Below are positions 1 to 9,136 of a DNA stretch of 64,000 nt, in pieces. The position numbers were made by a program, and so were the translations under genes. Below the pieces are notes generated by a model, which saw only the letters and a list, made by a program, of their open reading frames with translations, was not told where the DNA came from and did not search any database. How positions within the stretch are numbered: position 1 is the stretch's first letter; each line of letters starts with the position of its first letter. The DNA comes from CAXXHQ01 sp963665265 (GTDB lineage: Bacteria; Planctomycetota; Planctomycetia; Pirellulales; Thermoguttaceae): positions 2,108,001 to 2,172,000 of the forward strand of contig OY762224.2 of assembly GCA_963665265.2 (NCBI GenBank), given 5' to 3'.

Positions 1-839
1 CGTTGCTCGCTAAGGCCCTCGCCGAGTTCATGTTCGGCGACGAGGACGCGATCATCCAGATCGACATGAGCGAATACATGGAGAAACATAATCTCAGCCG
101 ATTGATCGGCGCCCCTCCCGGATACGTCGGCTACGAAGAAGGCGGTCAGTTGACCGAAAAGATTCGTCGTCGGCCCTACTCGGTCGTTCTCTTGGACGAA
201 ATCGAGAAGGCGCATCCCGACGTCTTCAACATGCTTTTGCAAGTCATGGAAGAAGGCCGTCTCACCGATAGCTTCGGTCGTCACGTCGATTTCCGCAACG
301 CGATTTTGATTATGACGACGAACGCCGGCGCCGAGGCCATTAAGAACGAATCCGCCTTCGGCTTCCAAAAGCCCGACGGCGACGCCTCCTACGACAGCAT
401 GAAGGATCGCGTTCACGAGCAGATCGAAAAGGTCTTCCGTCCCGAGTTCTTGAACCGTTTGGACGACGTGATTATCTTCCGTCACCTTACGCAGAACGAC
501 TTGGGCAACGTGGTCGAAATGGAATTGTCCAAGGTTCGCAACCGCCTTGCCGAGCACGGCCTGAAATTGATCCTCACCGAGGAGGCCAAAACGTTCTTGG
601 TGAAGAAGGGATCGAACTTGGATTTCGGCGCCCGACCGTTACGTCGCGCGTTGGAAAACTTCATCGAAGATCCTCTCTCCGAAGAGTTGCTCAAAGGCGA
701 GTTCCAAGGCAAGGACACGATCACCGTCGAAGTCAAGGAAGTGGCCGACAAGAAGCAATTGATCTTCGCCAGCTCGACGTCCGGAGTTCCGCCGACCCCC
801 GAGCAACCCGCCGCAGTCGGCGAAGACTCGAACGGTTAA
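1..839 (+). CDS. clpC: ATP-dependent Clp protease ATP-binding subunit ClpC, C-terminal part (5' truncated by window)
   Basis: AAA+ unfoldase that feeds substrates to ClpP in the cytoplasm. Only the second ATPase domain is present. It has the pore loop GYVGYEEGG near residue 43, Walker B VVLLDEIEKAH near 60-70, the sensor stretch MTTNAGA near 105, and the small D2 subdomain with GARPLRRALE near 210. The first base of the window is already inside the gene, so the true start lies upstream. The D2 sequence fits ClpC better than ClpB or ClpA, but without the N-domain and middle region the subtype is an inference. The tail after about residue 255 is short, Pro/Ala-rich and looks disordered. A strong hairpin terminator follows. 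Confidence 0.9.
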   Translation, partial: LLAKALAEFMFGDEDAIIQIDMSEYMEKHNLSRLIGAPPGYVGYEEGGQLTEKIRRRPYSVVLLDEIEKAHPDVFNMLLQVMEEGRLTDSFGRHVDFRNAILIMTTNAGAEAIKNESAFGFQKPDGDASYDSMKDRVHEQIEKVFRPEFLNRLDDVIIFRHLTQNDLGNVVEMELSKVRNRLAEHGLKLILTEEAKTFLVKKGSNLDFGARPLRRALENFIEDPLSEELLKGEFQGKDTITVEVKEVADKKQLIFASSTSGVPPTPEQPAAVGEDSNG

Positions 840-867
840 ATCGGTTCTCGCTAGAACGTAAAAACGC

Positions 868-900
868 AAACGGCCGCGTCATCTCGACGCGGCCGTTTTA
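868..900 (+). terminator. Rho-independent terminator after clpC
   Basis: A GC-rich inverted repeat pairs 868-880 with 886-898 around a 5-base loop and ends in a T-run. The other strand also begins with an A-rich run, so it could serve the convergent PEP-CTERM gene as well. Confidence 0.85.
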
Positions 901-932
901 TTTAAAATCGTCGGAGTTAAAACACCGATAAA

Positions 933-2033
933 TTACTTTCGTTTTCGCCCCCAATAGCCTACAAGTCCAAAAAAGCTTACGCCCAAAACGAGGATGCAAG
1001 AAGGTTCGGGAACTGGAGTTAACAAAAAGGCGTGTAATTCGCCGTTGAGTAAACCATAACCTACGATTTCCCCCGAACTATTAATCGAAGTTGCCTCTTG
1101 CAAGTACCACCCGCTTGTATAATCAATAGTCACTCCGGAGGTCGAATCAACGAGGGGATTTAGGTTTTGCATGACGCCGTCTTCGTAAATGAATGCGCTA
1201 GCGAAGGTATTAATCGAGCACTTTCCGACGATGAGGCCGGCATCATTGATATCATTTGCGATGCACAAATTGCCCGTGTCTTGCGGATAAAGCGACCCAA
1301 GGTCGGTCATCGCGCCATTTTTATACAGAAACGCATGAGCGCTAAGAGAAGATGAATTAGCATATATATCGTTCACAATACAATAGCCAATAATCTTACC
1401 GGAGTTGTTTATAGCTGTCGCTTTGCTGTTCAGGTAACCTGATCCAAGCGATCCGATATCTTGCGACGAAGAGCCGTTATAATAAATTGCCTTAGTTCCA
1501 GTATATCCGACTACTTGTCCCGCCTCGTTTATATCTAATCCGATTGCGGAGACGCCGATATCGTACACGCCTGCCCAACTTCCGCCAGTATAAAGAAACG
1601 AACCGTTGCTTACATGACCGGCAACTTGGCCGGAATTGTTTATGGAATAACCATAAGAGTCTGCGAGTTGATGGTCTCCGATGTCTTGTAGCGAGCCTCC
1701 GCTAAAAAGAAAAGCGGCATTGTATCCGCTGGCGCTCAAAGCATAACCGACAATTTGACCGTTGTTGCTGATGTCAGTGGCGCATGAGTTAGTGCCGCCT
1801 AAAGATGTCTTAACGCCATTGTCGTAAAGAAAAGCCTGCGCCGTGTCGGAAGAAACTCCGACAATTTGGCCTAGGTCGTTAATGGCATTCGCTTTGCCTG
1901 CACCGAGATCGGTAAGCTTGTAGGTACTAGCGGCGAAAGCGCTTCCGCAAGATGCAAAACCAAGAATAATCGCTGCCCATAAGAAAGCCGGACGCGTGAT
2001 GTGAATCCCCCTAAAAATGAGCCGGCCGGGCAA
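933..2033 (-). CDS. PEP-CTERM sorting-domain protein with HAF repeats
   Basis: Predicted exported surface protein. An N-terminal signal peptide covers about residues 1-35 (hydrophobic FLWAAIILGFASCG, then Ala-rich cleavage region). The body is a run of HAF-type repeats of about 45-50 residues, each with an 'IN..GQIVG' or 'INNSGQVAG' turn and an 'AFLY..G..' strand. The C-terminus is a PEP-CTERM signal: VPEP, a hydrophobic helix, then RKRK. In such proteins the C-terminal signal is cut by an exosortase and the protein is attached to the envelope or extracellular matrix. It is convergent with clpC and shares the terminator region. No exosortase gene is in the window. The ligand or role is unknown. 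Confidence 0.85.
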   Translation of the reverse strand: MPGRLIFRGIHITRPAFLWAAIILGFASCGSAFAASTYKLTDLGAGKANAINDLGQIVGVSSDTAQAFLYDNGVKTSLGGTNSCATDISNNGQIVGYALSASGYNAAFLFSGGSLQDIGDHQLADSYGYSINNSGQVAGHVSNGSFLYTGGSWAGVYDIGVSAIGLDINEAGQVVGYTGTKAIYYNGSSSQDIGSLGSGYLNSKATAINNSGKIIGYCIVNDIYANSSSLSAHAFLYKNGAMTDLGSLYPQDTGNLCIANDINDAGLIVGKCSINTFASAFIYEDGVMQNLNPLVDSTSGVTIDYTSGWYLQEATSINSSGEIVGYGLLNGELHAFLLTPVPEPSCILVLGVSFFGLVGYWGRKRK

Positions 2034-2351
2034 AGAAAAGTCGCGACCACAAGTCGCAATGCTACCGTAATTGCCGCAAATGCTGCCTCATTGAACATGA
2101 TATTCCTAGATAACCAAATGCCCATTATACATATTATCAATGAAATGTCAACAAAAATATGCTTTTGTTAGGTAGCTACTATCGTTTAAATGCACGAGGT
2201 TTCAATCGGGAAATTCCCCCGACTATTAGCGAAAATCAGCGTCTATTAGCGTTCTCTAGTTAAATCGTTAGGGAGGCTGAAGTATCGACGACAAAACCTC
2301 ATACGCTCACTTAGAAACTGAAGTTGGTCGTAGTTTCTAAACGAAAAAGCC
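2034..2351. other. Intergenic region, AT-rich, with a small repeat motif
   Basis: No gene seen. Bases 2090-2200 are notably AT-rich and could hold the promoter of the upstream minus-strand PEP-CTERM gene. Bases 2224-2256 carry a TTAGCG-type repeat listed separately. Confidence 0.5.
2224..2256 (+). repeat. TTAGCGAAAATCAG repeat, copy 1
   Basis: TATTAGCGAAAATCAGCG is followed after a few bases by TATTAGCGTTC, so the TATTAGCG word occurs twice within 25 bases. The 14-base core recurs at 36,297-36,310. It resembles the short 'ATTAGCG' interspersed motifs common between genes in planctomycetes and other environmental bacteria (general recollection, not searched). Confidence 0.5.
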
Positions 2352-2801
2352 TCAGTCCGACGGTGGCAGCGGCGGGACCCAGGTTACTCGCAGGCGCTCG
2401 AACATTTCTCGCCATTTTTCCCGTTGTGCGGGAGCAAGCGTTTCGCCGACCTCTTCTTCCACTCCGTCAAGCTCTTTTACGACGCGAGGTTGGAATTCTT
2501 TCCGAATCGCCATAAGGGCTTTTTGTCTGCGTCGAATTATAGTTTCAATCTTCTCTGCTTGTTCTGCGGTCAGTCCGAATTTCGAGCGGAGCCTCGCCGC
2601 GATTCGGGCCGGTCCTTCCTCCGGATGGCGAATCGAATGCGTGACGCGATTTCGTAAAACAATTAACGAAGTTCCTCCGCCGACGATCGCGCCGGAAAGA
2701 AATATGAGTAGAGCAAGTAAGGCGTTAATCCAAAATCGCCTTCGCGGAACGGGCGGAAGCGAGACGGGCGAGTCGGGGCCAATCGAGTTTGGCGTGTTCA
2801 T
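2352..2801 (-). CDS. Membrane-anchored Spy/CnrX-like protein (heavy-metal or stress sensor type)
   Basis: 149 residues: about 25 cytoplasmic residues, one TM helix at about 24-48 (WINALLALLIFLSGAIVGGG), then an all-helical charged domain outside the membrane. It includes LTAEQAEKIETII, the LTxxQ-type signature of the Spy/CpxP/ZraP/CnrX fold, and a second LAPAQREKW repeat. It is the last gene of a three-gene operon and overlaps the preceding gene by 4 bases (ATGA). Topology and position match CnrX-type periplasmic sensors, which sit beside a small anti-sigma factor and an ECF sigma factor. Function is inferred from fold and context. No metal-binding His cluster is obvious, so the signal sensed may not be a metal. 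Confidence 0.7.
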   Translation of the reverse strand: MNTPNSIGPDSPVSLPPVPRRRFWINALLALLIFLSGAIVGGGTSLIVLRNRVTHSIRHPEEGPARIAARLRSKFGLTAEQAEKIETIIRRRQKALMAIRKEFQPRVVKELDGVEEEVGETLAPAQREKWREMFERLRVTWVPPLPPSD

Positions 2802-3058
2802 TGCATCACCATGTAAAAGGCGTCAAATAAATTAAGCAGAGGGTCGGTCATCGCCGTCCATCCCTCCGCCGCCACGACGATTGCCACAGATGCCGCCAGC
2901 GCTGAGACCGCCGACCCGATAATAAACGGCAGATCGTCGATGCGACGCACATACGCTTTTTGAATGCTTCGCGAGACGGAGGCGGCGACGATCGCTCGCG
3001 GCGGCGTTTCTCGCCTCGCCCATGCGGCGAGAGCTTCAAACCGTTCCATCTCGTTCAT
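2798..3058 (-). CDS. Small one-TM protein, candidate anti-sigma factor (CnrY-like topology)
   Basis: 86 residues with no recognised domain. About 42 mostly charged cytoplasmic residues come first, then a TM helix at about 44-66 (FIIGSAVSALAASVAIVVAA), then a short outside tail. It overlaps the sigma factor upstream and the Spy-like gene downstream by 4 bases each, so the three are probably translationally coupled. A short cytoplasmic segment plus one TM, encoded between an ECF sigma factor and a Spy-fold sensor, is the layout of CnrY-type anti-sigma factors. That assignment is by topology and neighbours only. Confidence 0.6.
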   Translation of the reverse strand: MNEMERFEALAAWARRETPPRAIVAASVSRSIQKAYVRRIDDLPFIIGSAVSALAASVAIVVAAEGWTAMTDPLLNLFDAFYMVMQ

Positions 3059-3624
3059 CGGATTTTCTCCATCAATTTGCGAAGCCTATTTCGAGCTCGA
3101 TACGCTTGCACTTTTACCATCGTCTGGGCGCTTCCGCACAATTCGGCAATTTCGGCGATCGAACGCTCCTCTAAATACAGGAGCGTCAAAATCAAACGAT
3201 CGCGAGGCCTTAATCTCGACAACAGAACATAAACCAATTCCGCCGCTTCGCTGATCTTAGCTTGATCCGGCTTCCCAAGCATTTGCATCTCGACTGGCGT
3301 CAACGGTTCGATTTGGCGACGTTTCCAGCGAGCTTTCCAATACCGATAGCCGACGCGAGTGGCGATTTTTTTGAGCCAATGGGTAAACGGCGATTTTCCC
3401 CGAAATGTTCGTAAACTGAAATAGGCCTCGACGAACGTTTCGTGCGTCAATTCCTCACGCTCGGCAGCGTCGCGGGTGAAACGATGCATATAGGCCGCGA
3501 TCGAATCTTGATGCCGCGTGACCAAACGAGCGTACGCTTCGCCGTCGCCATCATAAGACGCGCGAACGTCCTGCAATTCGTCTTCGGAACCGGCGGGTAA
3601 CGTTCGATCGTCGGTCACGGACAA
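3055..3624 (-). CDS. ECF-family RNA polymerase sigma factor
   Basis: 189 residues. Region 2 lies at about residues 30-95 (LVTRHQDSIAAYMHRF, EELTHETFVEAYFSL, PFTHWLKKIATRVGYRYW) and region 4 at about 125-185 (LSRLRPRDRLILTLLYLEE, then an HTH with SIAEIAELCG). Regions 1 and 3 are absent, as in ECF sigma factors. It is the first gene of the operon with the small TM protein and the Spy-like sensor. The next gene upstream on the same strand is a secreted Spy-like protein that may belong to its regulon. Likely role: an envelope-stress or metal-stress response, inferred from the neighbours. Confidence 0.9.
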   Translation of the reverse strand: MSVTDDRTLPAGSEDELQDVRASYDGDGEAYARLVTRHQDSIAAYMHRFTRDAAEREELTHETFVEAYFSLRTFRGKSPFTHWLKKIATRVGYRYWKARWKRRQIEPLTPVEMQMLGKPDQAKISEAAELVYVLLSRLRPRDRLILTLLYLEERSIAEIAELCGSAQTMVKVQAYRARNRLRKLMEKIR

Positions 3625-3731
3625 ATCAGCTCCTGTCGGCAGAGTGCGTTCAATTCATTAACGACGCTCCCCCGGAGCGAACTCCGAGGGGCGTACGTTC
3701 TTCCTCTTCATCATCGCTTCGTATTTCTCGA

Positions 3732-4235
3732 TCATTGCGAAGCAACCGCGTCCGCAAAAAACTCGTTTGTCGCTTCCTGACTCGTCACGCGGAACTTCTT
3801 GATCTTCTCGCGTTGTTCATCCGTAAGCGTCGGTTTGATTTGAGCGACGACCTTTGAAGCCAGCACGGCCGCGTCACCGATAGATTTGCCTAAGTCCTCC
3901 GCCGCATTTCGAATGACTTGCTCGTTGGCGTCTTTAGCCAAAACGGCGTCATGCAAGGCCGTACGTTTTTCTAAAACGCCTTTCGCCGCTTTAGCGATCT
4001 CCGGTTTGTATGGCGCAACGATTTCTTTAATTTTAGCCTTCTGCTCGTCGGTGACGTTCAAATCGGCGCATAGGATTTTAAAATGGCTCGCATGGCCTGT
4101 AATGAGTTTAACGAACGCCGATTGGCTCCAACCGCCTTCTTCGCCCTTCGCCGCTTGAACGACTGCCGGGGCGGCCAACGCCGTCGTCGCAGCCAAACAT
4201 CCCAATACGGATAATATCACTTTTCTTCGCAACAT
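3732..4235 (-). CDS. Secreted Spy/CpxP-like (LTxxQ) protein
   Basis: 167 residues from the chosen start, a cat codon at 4233-4235 preceded by AAGGAG at 4243-4248. A longer reading from TTG at 4259 has no such site. A signal peptide covers residues 1-28 (VILSVLGCLAATTALAAP). The mature part is helical with two LTxxQ-like motifs, LNVTDEQKAKIKEIV and TLTDEQREKIKKF, the hallmark of Spy/CpxP/ZraP periplasmic chaperones. Lying just upstream of a sigma operon whose third gene is also Spy-like, it is probably a stress-induced periplasmic protein. The exact ligand cannot be read from the sequence. Confidence 0.75.
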   Translation of the reverse strand: MLRRKVILSVLGCLAATTALAAPAVVQAAKGEEGGWSQSAFVKLITGHASHFKILCADLNVTDEQKAKIKEIVAPYKPEIAKAAKGVLEKRTALHDAVLAKDANEQVIRNAAEDLGKSIGDAAVLASKVVAQIKPTLTDEQREKIKKFRVTSQEATNEFFADAVASQ

Positions 4236-4451
4236 GGCAACTCTCCTTGATTTACGCAAAAACAGAGGGGACTAGCTTATGCCGTCTCGGAATTATTGAG
4301 CCTTTTCCGGCTTTCCTGTAAGCTAGTGGCGCGCGACGCGCGAAAAGTTACACGTCGAAAAATAGATATTTCCGCGAATAGATTTAGGCCCCTCTATTTG
4401 CGTTTCGGCTTTTTTCATAGCTTCGGCGGAATGCTCATCGCGAACGGGGGA

Positions 4452-7118
4452 TCAATCTTCTGCTGTTCCGACCTCAAATTCATATTTAAGATTCGCGGCG
4501 CCGTTTCTTTCGAGCCACTTGGCGAAGGTGATTGCGTCGTCCGAGGCGGATTTTAGGCTAAGCGCGCATTTGAAAGTTGGGCCGTTGAGAAGAGGAGTTC
4601 CCCAAATCCCCGCGAAGCGATCCTCCTCGGCCTCGAGTTTAACGGCGCTATCGGGCGTTTGTCCGAATCGAGGCCCGATTTTCGCCGCCCATTCGCGTCG
4701 CTGCTTCGCCGCTTTCTTCACGGAGCTTTCCGTCTCCGCCTCATCTTCGTTTTGCGATAAGTTGATCGAATAGCGATCCTCAAAGCCAGGCTCCGGATTT
4801 TTTTCATAAAAATCGACCACGCCTAAATCCCACTTTGCGTCTCCTTCCTCGCGGAGTTGTGCGATTTTGTTTTTGAAGTTCTCCGTTGTCAGGTTTTTCG
4901 ATTCCTCATATATTCTTTTTAGTTCTCTCTCGTCGTGAAGACGACTTGCCTCAAAAGCGGTTTTTTGCAGTTCCTGCCAACGAGAATCTTTTGCGACGTC
5001 GTTGAAATTGCGAATTTCGATGAGCGTTTTTCGAGCCTTTGCCTGCTCCTCCGAAACGAGGAGGTCGGGATGCCAAGGTGGCGTCAAGTTCGGAATGTCG
5101 TTAAGACTAAAAAAAGCGTCGGCTTGCTCCGACAATTCTTTCGCGATCGCTGGCGTCGGTAGTTTGCCGCTAATGGTGAATCCGGTCAACTCCCCCCCGG
5201 TCGAAACAAGAATGGCTTTGGTTCGAGCCTTCAGATTCGTCAGCAGCGCCTCGCGGGCGTCTTGGTCGCTCGTCGGCAAGGCGACGATCAACGTATCGCC
5301 GAAGAGCGTGGCGGAAGCCCGTTTCGGTAATGTGGGCGTAATCTCTTGAAAGGCTAACTGTGCCGGCGCCCGCTTCTTGAAGTCGGCGACCACGGTAAGT
5401 TTTGCGGATTCAGCGAGGGGGGAATACTCCGCTCCTCGCCAATCAAGTATTTCGCTTATGCGAACGTCATGCGCCGGTTCGCGTAACGCAAGGATACGGA
5501 ACAAACCGCCGTTTTGCACGATGAACATAACGGCGACGGCGATCAACACGCCGACGAGCGAGGCGGCATGAAGACAGAGAATAGCTAGAGAGGCCAAAAT
5601 TCCCGGCGGCTTCGCGTTTAGCGACTCAAACGCGCTGAGCGTCAATTGGGCAAGCGTCTTTGACGATGATACGGAGGGAAGGGCGGTTCGGATTTCGCCA
5701 TGTATGACCTTCGCCGCATTGAATGGGACGGTGCAAGCGTCGGGCGAATCCGCTTTGAATCCACGTTTGCGCAAACTTCGCACGGCCTTGGCCACACCGA
5801 ACGTCGAAGGGATGCTTGCCAGCATGGCGAACCCGACGAAGCCGAGGGCTTTCGTCTGGAAATAAAATGCGCCGCAGAAAAGCGCAGCGGCCGCCGTCAA
5901 ACGAAAGACGACGTCCATGATCGGATGCCGCGAAAAGATCGTTGCATGCATAATCTGTCCGCCGTCCAACGGCATGATCGGAAGAAGATTGAACGCGTTC
6001 AGGATCATCATGAAGAGCGCGGCTTTGCCCAATTCTGGCCAGCCGAACATAATGGACGAAATGCCGAGAACGAATCCTAATACAATTCCCGGCAGAGGGC
6101 CTGCGAATGAAACGAGGCATTTTTTCCAGCCGGCGACGTTGTAGTTTTTTCCGGTGACCGCGGCCCCAAAAAACGGGATGAAAAACATTCGGACGTTTCG
6201 GTAGCCGAAAAGTTTCATGGCGATAAAATGCCCGGCCTCGTGAAAAAACAATACGCCTACGGTCAGAAGCAGAACTTTGGCGTTCAACTCTTTGGTCCCA
6301 AGCGCCATGAAGGCGAGGACCGTCGCTATTAGAATGACGATGCCGCCGAGGATACTAGATTTATTCTTCGCAGCATGTTCAATTTCCTGGTAAACGGCGG
6401 CGAATTTTTTGTCCTCGTCCGTGCCTGAGACGGCCAACGCGCTCTCGATCGCCTTTCTTTCCTGTTCCTCGCAGGGAACGAGAACGCCTCGACCGGCGTG
6501 AAATTCGCAGTACGCCCGCATTATTTCGTCGTCGGTTTTTTCGAGAGTTTCTGGAGAATCGACCGGAATTATTTTTTTCCCCGCTGAAGCGGCGCGCAAT
6601 TCCCGGCAATGCGCTTGGTATAACTCGGGGATGGACGCATCGACAAGCCGCTGGTATTTCACCGTCGGAGCCTCGACGAACTTCTTTTTTAAGTTCGTCG
6701 TAATGAAGGCGCTCCCGTCCGTATAGGCCGCCGTGACGTTGAGTTCGACGGACTCCTTTCTTGCCTTTGGAGGCCCTGAGAGCGTGAGCGAAATTGATCC
6801 GATATGCGCGCGGGAATGATGCCGAAACGCTATCGAGCAAATTTGCATCGTGGCGACGGGATTGCTGAACCACGCAAAGACCGGATCGCTGAATCCGCAT
6901 TCCAACATCTGTTGTAGATACGGTGCGAGCTTCGAGCGAACCTCTTCTGGTATCCCTTCCCATTCGACGCGATACGGCGCCCAAGAATCGGGAATGACTT
7001 CGGCCCCTGGCGTTATATGCAGGAGTTTTAGAAGGAGAACGACGGGTAACTGCCAAGCGGGACAGTTATTGCGTATTTCGCCCAGCGATAACCGCGCAAA
7101 ATTCAATTTATAGAGCAT
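4452..7118 (-). CDS. M50-family (site-2 protease type) membrane metalloprotease, large
   Basis: 888 residues from the ATG at 7116-7118, preceded by CGGAG. An earlier in-frame start at 7271 would add 51 residues of no domain character. A soluble N-terminal region of about 255 residues is followed by TM helices at about 257-275 and 282-300. The second carries the zinc motif HEAGH (293-297). More TM helices follow, with the partner motif LPIMPLDGGQ at 379-388, placing it in peptidase family M50. Another TM at about 455-475 and a long charged C-terminal domain of about 400 residues follow. M50 enzymes cut membrane proteins in the bilayer, often anti-sigma factors. It is next to the sigma/Spy cluster, but a functional link is only suggested by proximity. 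The large flanking domains are unrecognised. Confidence 0.8.
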   Translation of the reverse strand: MLYKLNFARLSLGEIRNNCPAWQLPVVLLLKLLHITPGAEVIPDSWAPYRVEWEGIPEEVRSKLAPYLQQMLECGFSDPVFAWFSNPVATMQICSIAFRHHSRAHIGSISLTLSGPPKARKESVELNVTAAYTDGSAFITTNLKKKFVEAPTVKYQRLVDASIPELYQAHCRELRAASAGKKIIPVDSPETLEKTDDEIMRAYCEFHAGRGVLVPCEEQERKAIESALAVSGTDEDKKFAAVYQEIEHAAKNKSSILGGIVILIATVLAFMALGTKELNAKVLLLTVGVLFFHEAGHFIAMKLFGYRNVRMFFIPFFGAAVTGKNYNVAGWKKCLVSFAGPLPGIVLGFVLGISSIMFGWPELGKAALFMMILNAFNLLPIMPLDGGQIMHATIFSRHPIMDVVFRLTAAAALFCGAFYFQTKALGFVGFAMLASIPSTFGVAKAVRSLRKRGFKADSPDACTVPFNAAKVIHGEIRTALPSVSSSKTLAQLTLSAFESLNAKPPGILASLAILCLHAASLVGVLIAVAVMFIVQNGGLFRILALREPAHDVRISEILDWRGAEYSPLAESAKLTVVADFKKRAPAQLAFQEITPTLPKRASATLFGDTLIVALPTSDQDAREALLTNLKARTKAILVSTGGELTGFTISGKLPTPAIAKELSEQADAFFSLNDIPNLTPPWHPDLLVSEEQAKARKTLIEIRNFNDVAKDSRWQELQKTAFEASRLHDERELKRIYEESKNLTTENFKNKIAQLREEGDAKWDLGVVDFYEKNPEPGFEDRYSINLSQNEDEAETESSVKKAAKQRREWAAKIGPRFGQTPDSAVKLEAEEDRFAGIWGTPLLNGPTFKCALSLKSASDDAITFAKWLERNGAANLKYEFEVGTAED

Positions 7119-7636
7119 CAGCCCAGACTCCGATTTCGCAGAGGAGCAACTCAAAAAAAGATTGTCTAAGAAAAGGAGTTTCCGCCGGGCCTTATCGCGT
7201 TTCCCGAATCGAACGTCGTTCTGCGGGCGAGTCGCCCTGCGGATTTCGCGAGTTTGATACGTCGAAACCAACCAGATAAGGCTTTAGCCCTATTGTTGTT
7301 GGCCGAGGTCCCGCCGTCAACCTCGGGGGCGTAGCCAGGGCGAAAAACGAGGAACAGCCCCCAGCCTCCCCTCACTCGGGTTGTTCGTAAGTGCGGTTCG
7401 AGCCAGTCACGAACTCGTTCGAATTGAGATAAGTGAGCTTCGTTTCAGCCGCCGCTTAGTTCTCCTCGGCGATTGTCGAAGCGCCGCGCATGTTTATCGT
7501 CAGGCACGGGAAACGTGATCGTCTTGGCGGCTAAAATTTCCAAGTTGATGCCGAAAAGACTGCCGAGTATTCCTCGATACGGTAATAGTTAGGTGTTGGA
7601 TCCACGGAAACTAGGGGCGATCATCCGTGCCTCGCC
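7119..7636. other. Intergenic region with hairpin-forming segment
   Basis: No convincing gene. Bases 7280-7289 form GGCT-TT-AGCC and 7303-7308 pair with 7321-7326 (CCGAGG/CCTCGG). A 69-codon minus-strand reading frame over this stretch (7166-7375) is probably a chance translation of the hairpin-rich segment. The remainder shows nothing recognisable. Confidence 0.4.
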
Positions 7637-8656
7637 TTAGGGGCAGTTGTGAGAGTCCTTCTTCCCTTTCTCCTGCGATTCTCGGTTCAGAACATGGTCC
7701 CGCGTCCAGAGCGAACTTTCCTTTGTGTAGAACTTCCAAAAACCATCACTCATCGGCGAGGACCATGCGGAGGGATCGACTGAGGGCTTCTTGTTCTTTT
7801 TGAGGGACTCGACCTCGTTTCTAACAGCCGCGACGAACTTTTTCTTCGGTTTATCGGCAGCGCCTTGAGCATCTTCCGCTCTCTTGATAGCCCACTCGCA
7901 AATCTCAATTTGGAGTTCAAATAGCGGCTTGCCCTTCCTTGCTCGATACCACGCCGCCAGCTTGTCATTATTGCGAAGAAAAGGTACGTAATGAAGGTCT
8001 CGCTGTACGCTGTCCGGGAGGAATTCTTTTGTGTCTTCCGAAACATGGTTAAACGTAGGTCCGCCGTAATGAGAGGTTCCTCCAGGCTTAAGATGCCGAA
8101 GGTAGGCGCACTGAAGTTTGTTTTCGGCAATGATTATGCAAACGCTCCCAACCGTCCAATTCTCTGGATAACACTCATCAAGTTCGCACGTCGCCGAGTA
8201 CCTTGTGTCGTGAAAGTGCTCAACAAGGCAGCCCCATAGGTCGTTGCTGCCATCCTGCGCCAACGCCAACGCCGCCGCCCGAACGCGACTCTGGTCATTC
8301 CAATCGAATTGTTCGGAGAAGATTGGGTATGCCGACGGGGGCTCGCCAACCAGTTTCGGCGCTTTGTTGCGGCTGGCAACCGCGTCGATCAACCGCTCCA
8401 TTTCATTGACGCGATCCGCCTGCGAGTCAGCCAAAGTCAGCGGCGTTATGATGAAAGACATGAAAACCACAACAGAAGTGCAGACAAGAACCGCAAACCA
8501 GCGACCGTCTTGAGTCGTGTTCGCTGATACGGCCTGTAAGAATGCAAATAGACGGCCACGGAAATTTGGTATGACCGCCTCCCATGGCAACGCACGCGGA
8601 TCATGCACGCAACTTGAGTCCCGGAACGCCGTAGAAGTATTATCTTTTGTCCCCAT
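7637..8656 (-). CDS. Hypothetical membrane-anchored protein
   Basis: 339 residues from the ATG at 8654-8656, preceded by AAGGATTACTA. An upstream ATG at 8710 lacks a ribosome site. One TM helix lies at about residues 53-75 (WFAVLVCTSVVVFMSFIIT). The remainder is soluble and rich in Trp, Cys and charged residues. A Cys pair (ATCELDECYPENW) lies near 155-167, and a Lys-rich segment near 275-295 may be coiled. No family recognised. It stands alone between two gene-poor stretches, which is consistent with a lineage-specific gene. Confidence 0.6.
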   Translation of the reverse strand: MGTKDNTSTAFRDSSCVHDPRALPWEAVIPNFRGRLFAFLQAVSANTTQDGRWFAVLVCTSVVVFMSFIITPLTLADSQADRVNEMERLIDAVASRNKAPKLVGEPPSAYPIFSEQFDWNDQSRVRAAALALAQDGSNDLWGCLVEHFHDTRYSATCELDECYPENWTVGSVCIIIAENKLQCAYLRHLKPGGTSHYGGPTFNHVSEDTKEFLPDSVQRDLHYVPFLRNNDKLAAWYRARKGKPLFELQIEICEWAIKRAEDAQGAADKPKKKFVAAVRNEVESLKKNKKPSVDPSAWSSPMSDGFWKFYTKESSLWTRDHVLNRESQEKGKKDSHNCP

Positions 8657-9136
8657 TAGTAATCCTTGCGCCTCGCTTGGGGGGTGTTCGCTACAGGACT
8701 TTGTCGTCATTCATGGTATCGTCATTGCGGCAAGCCGTCGGTTTCGGCGGAATCGCCGATCGCTGCCGCCTGTGCATTATATCGCTGACCGAGCCGGGGG
8801 CGCCATACCCATATTCTAGGCTCCGCTCATTAGGGTGGAGATATCTCGGTGAGGCGAATCAGTCTCGTTCAAAATTTTGTGTGACGACGTCGTCCTGACC
8901 GTCTTGCCGGAACCGGCTGCGATCTTGGTGTAGCTGATCTTCGGCGGAGCGATGTTTGCCGTTTGGCAAGAAGAAAATTGAAAGCATGCCGTAAGCTTGG
9001 CCAGCCGTTTATCGGCGCATACCTGTGAAAATCGCTCTTTTCGCCGAGCCCGAAAAACGTCACAATATCCGCGCGGACGGTTCGCCCATTCGGCGGCGTG
9101 TTTTGCCGTTCGCTCTCCATGGAAGGACGTTTTGAG
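8657..9136. other. Intergenic region without a recognisable gene
   Basis: Several short overlapping frames exist on both strands but none has a ribosome site, domain or sensible composition. The promoter of the downstream acyltransferase gene should lie at its right end. Confidence 0.4.

Noticed and set aside
7166..7375. 69-codon minus-strand frame in the 7.1-7.6 kb gap
   Set aside because: Lies over hairpin-forming repeats with no ribosome site. It looks like a repeat read as protein.
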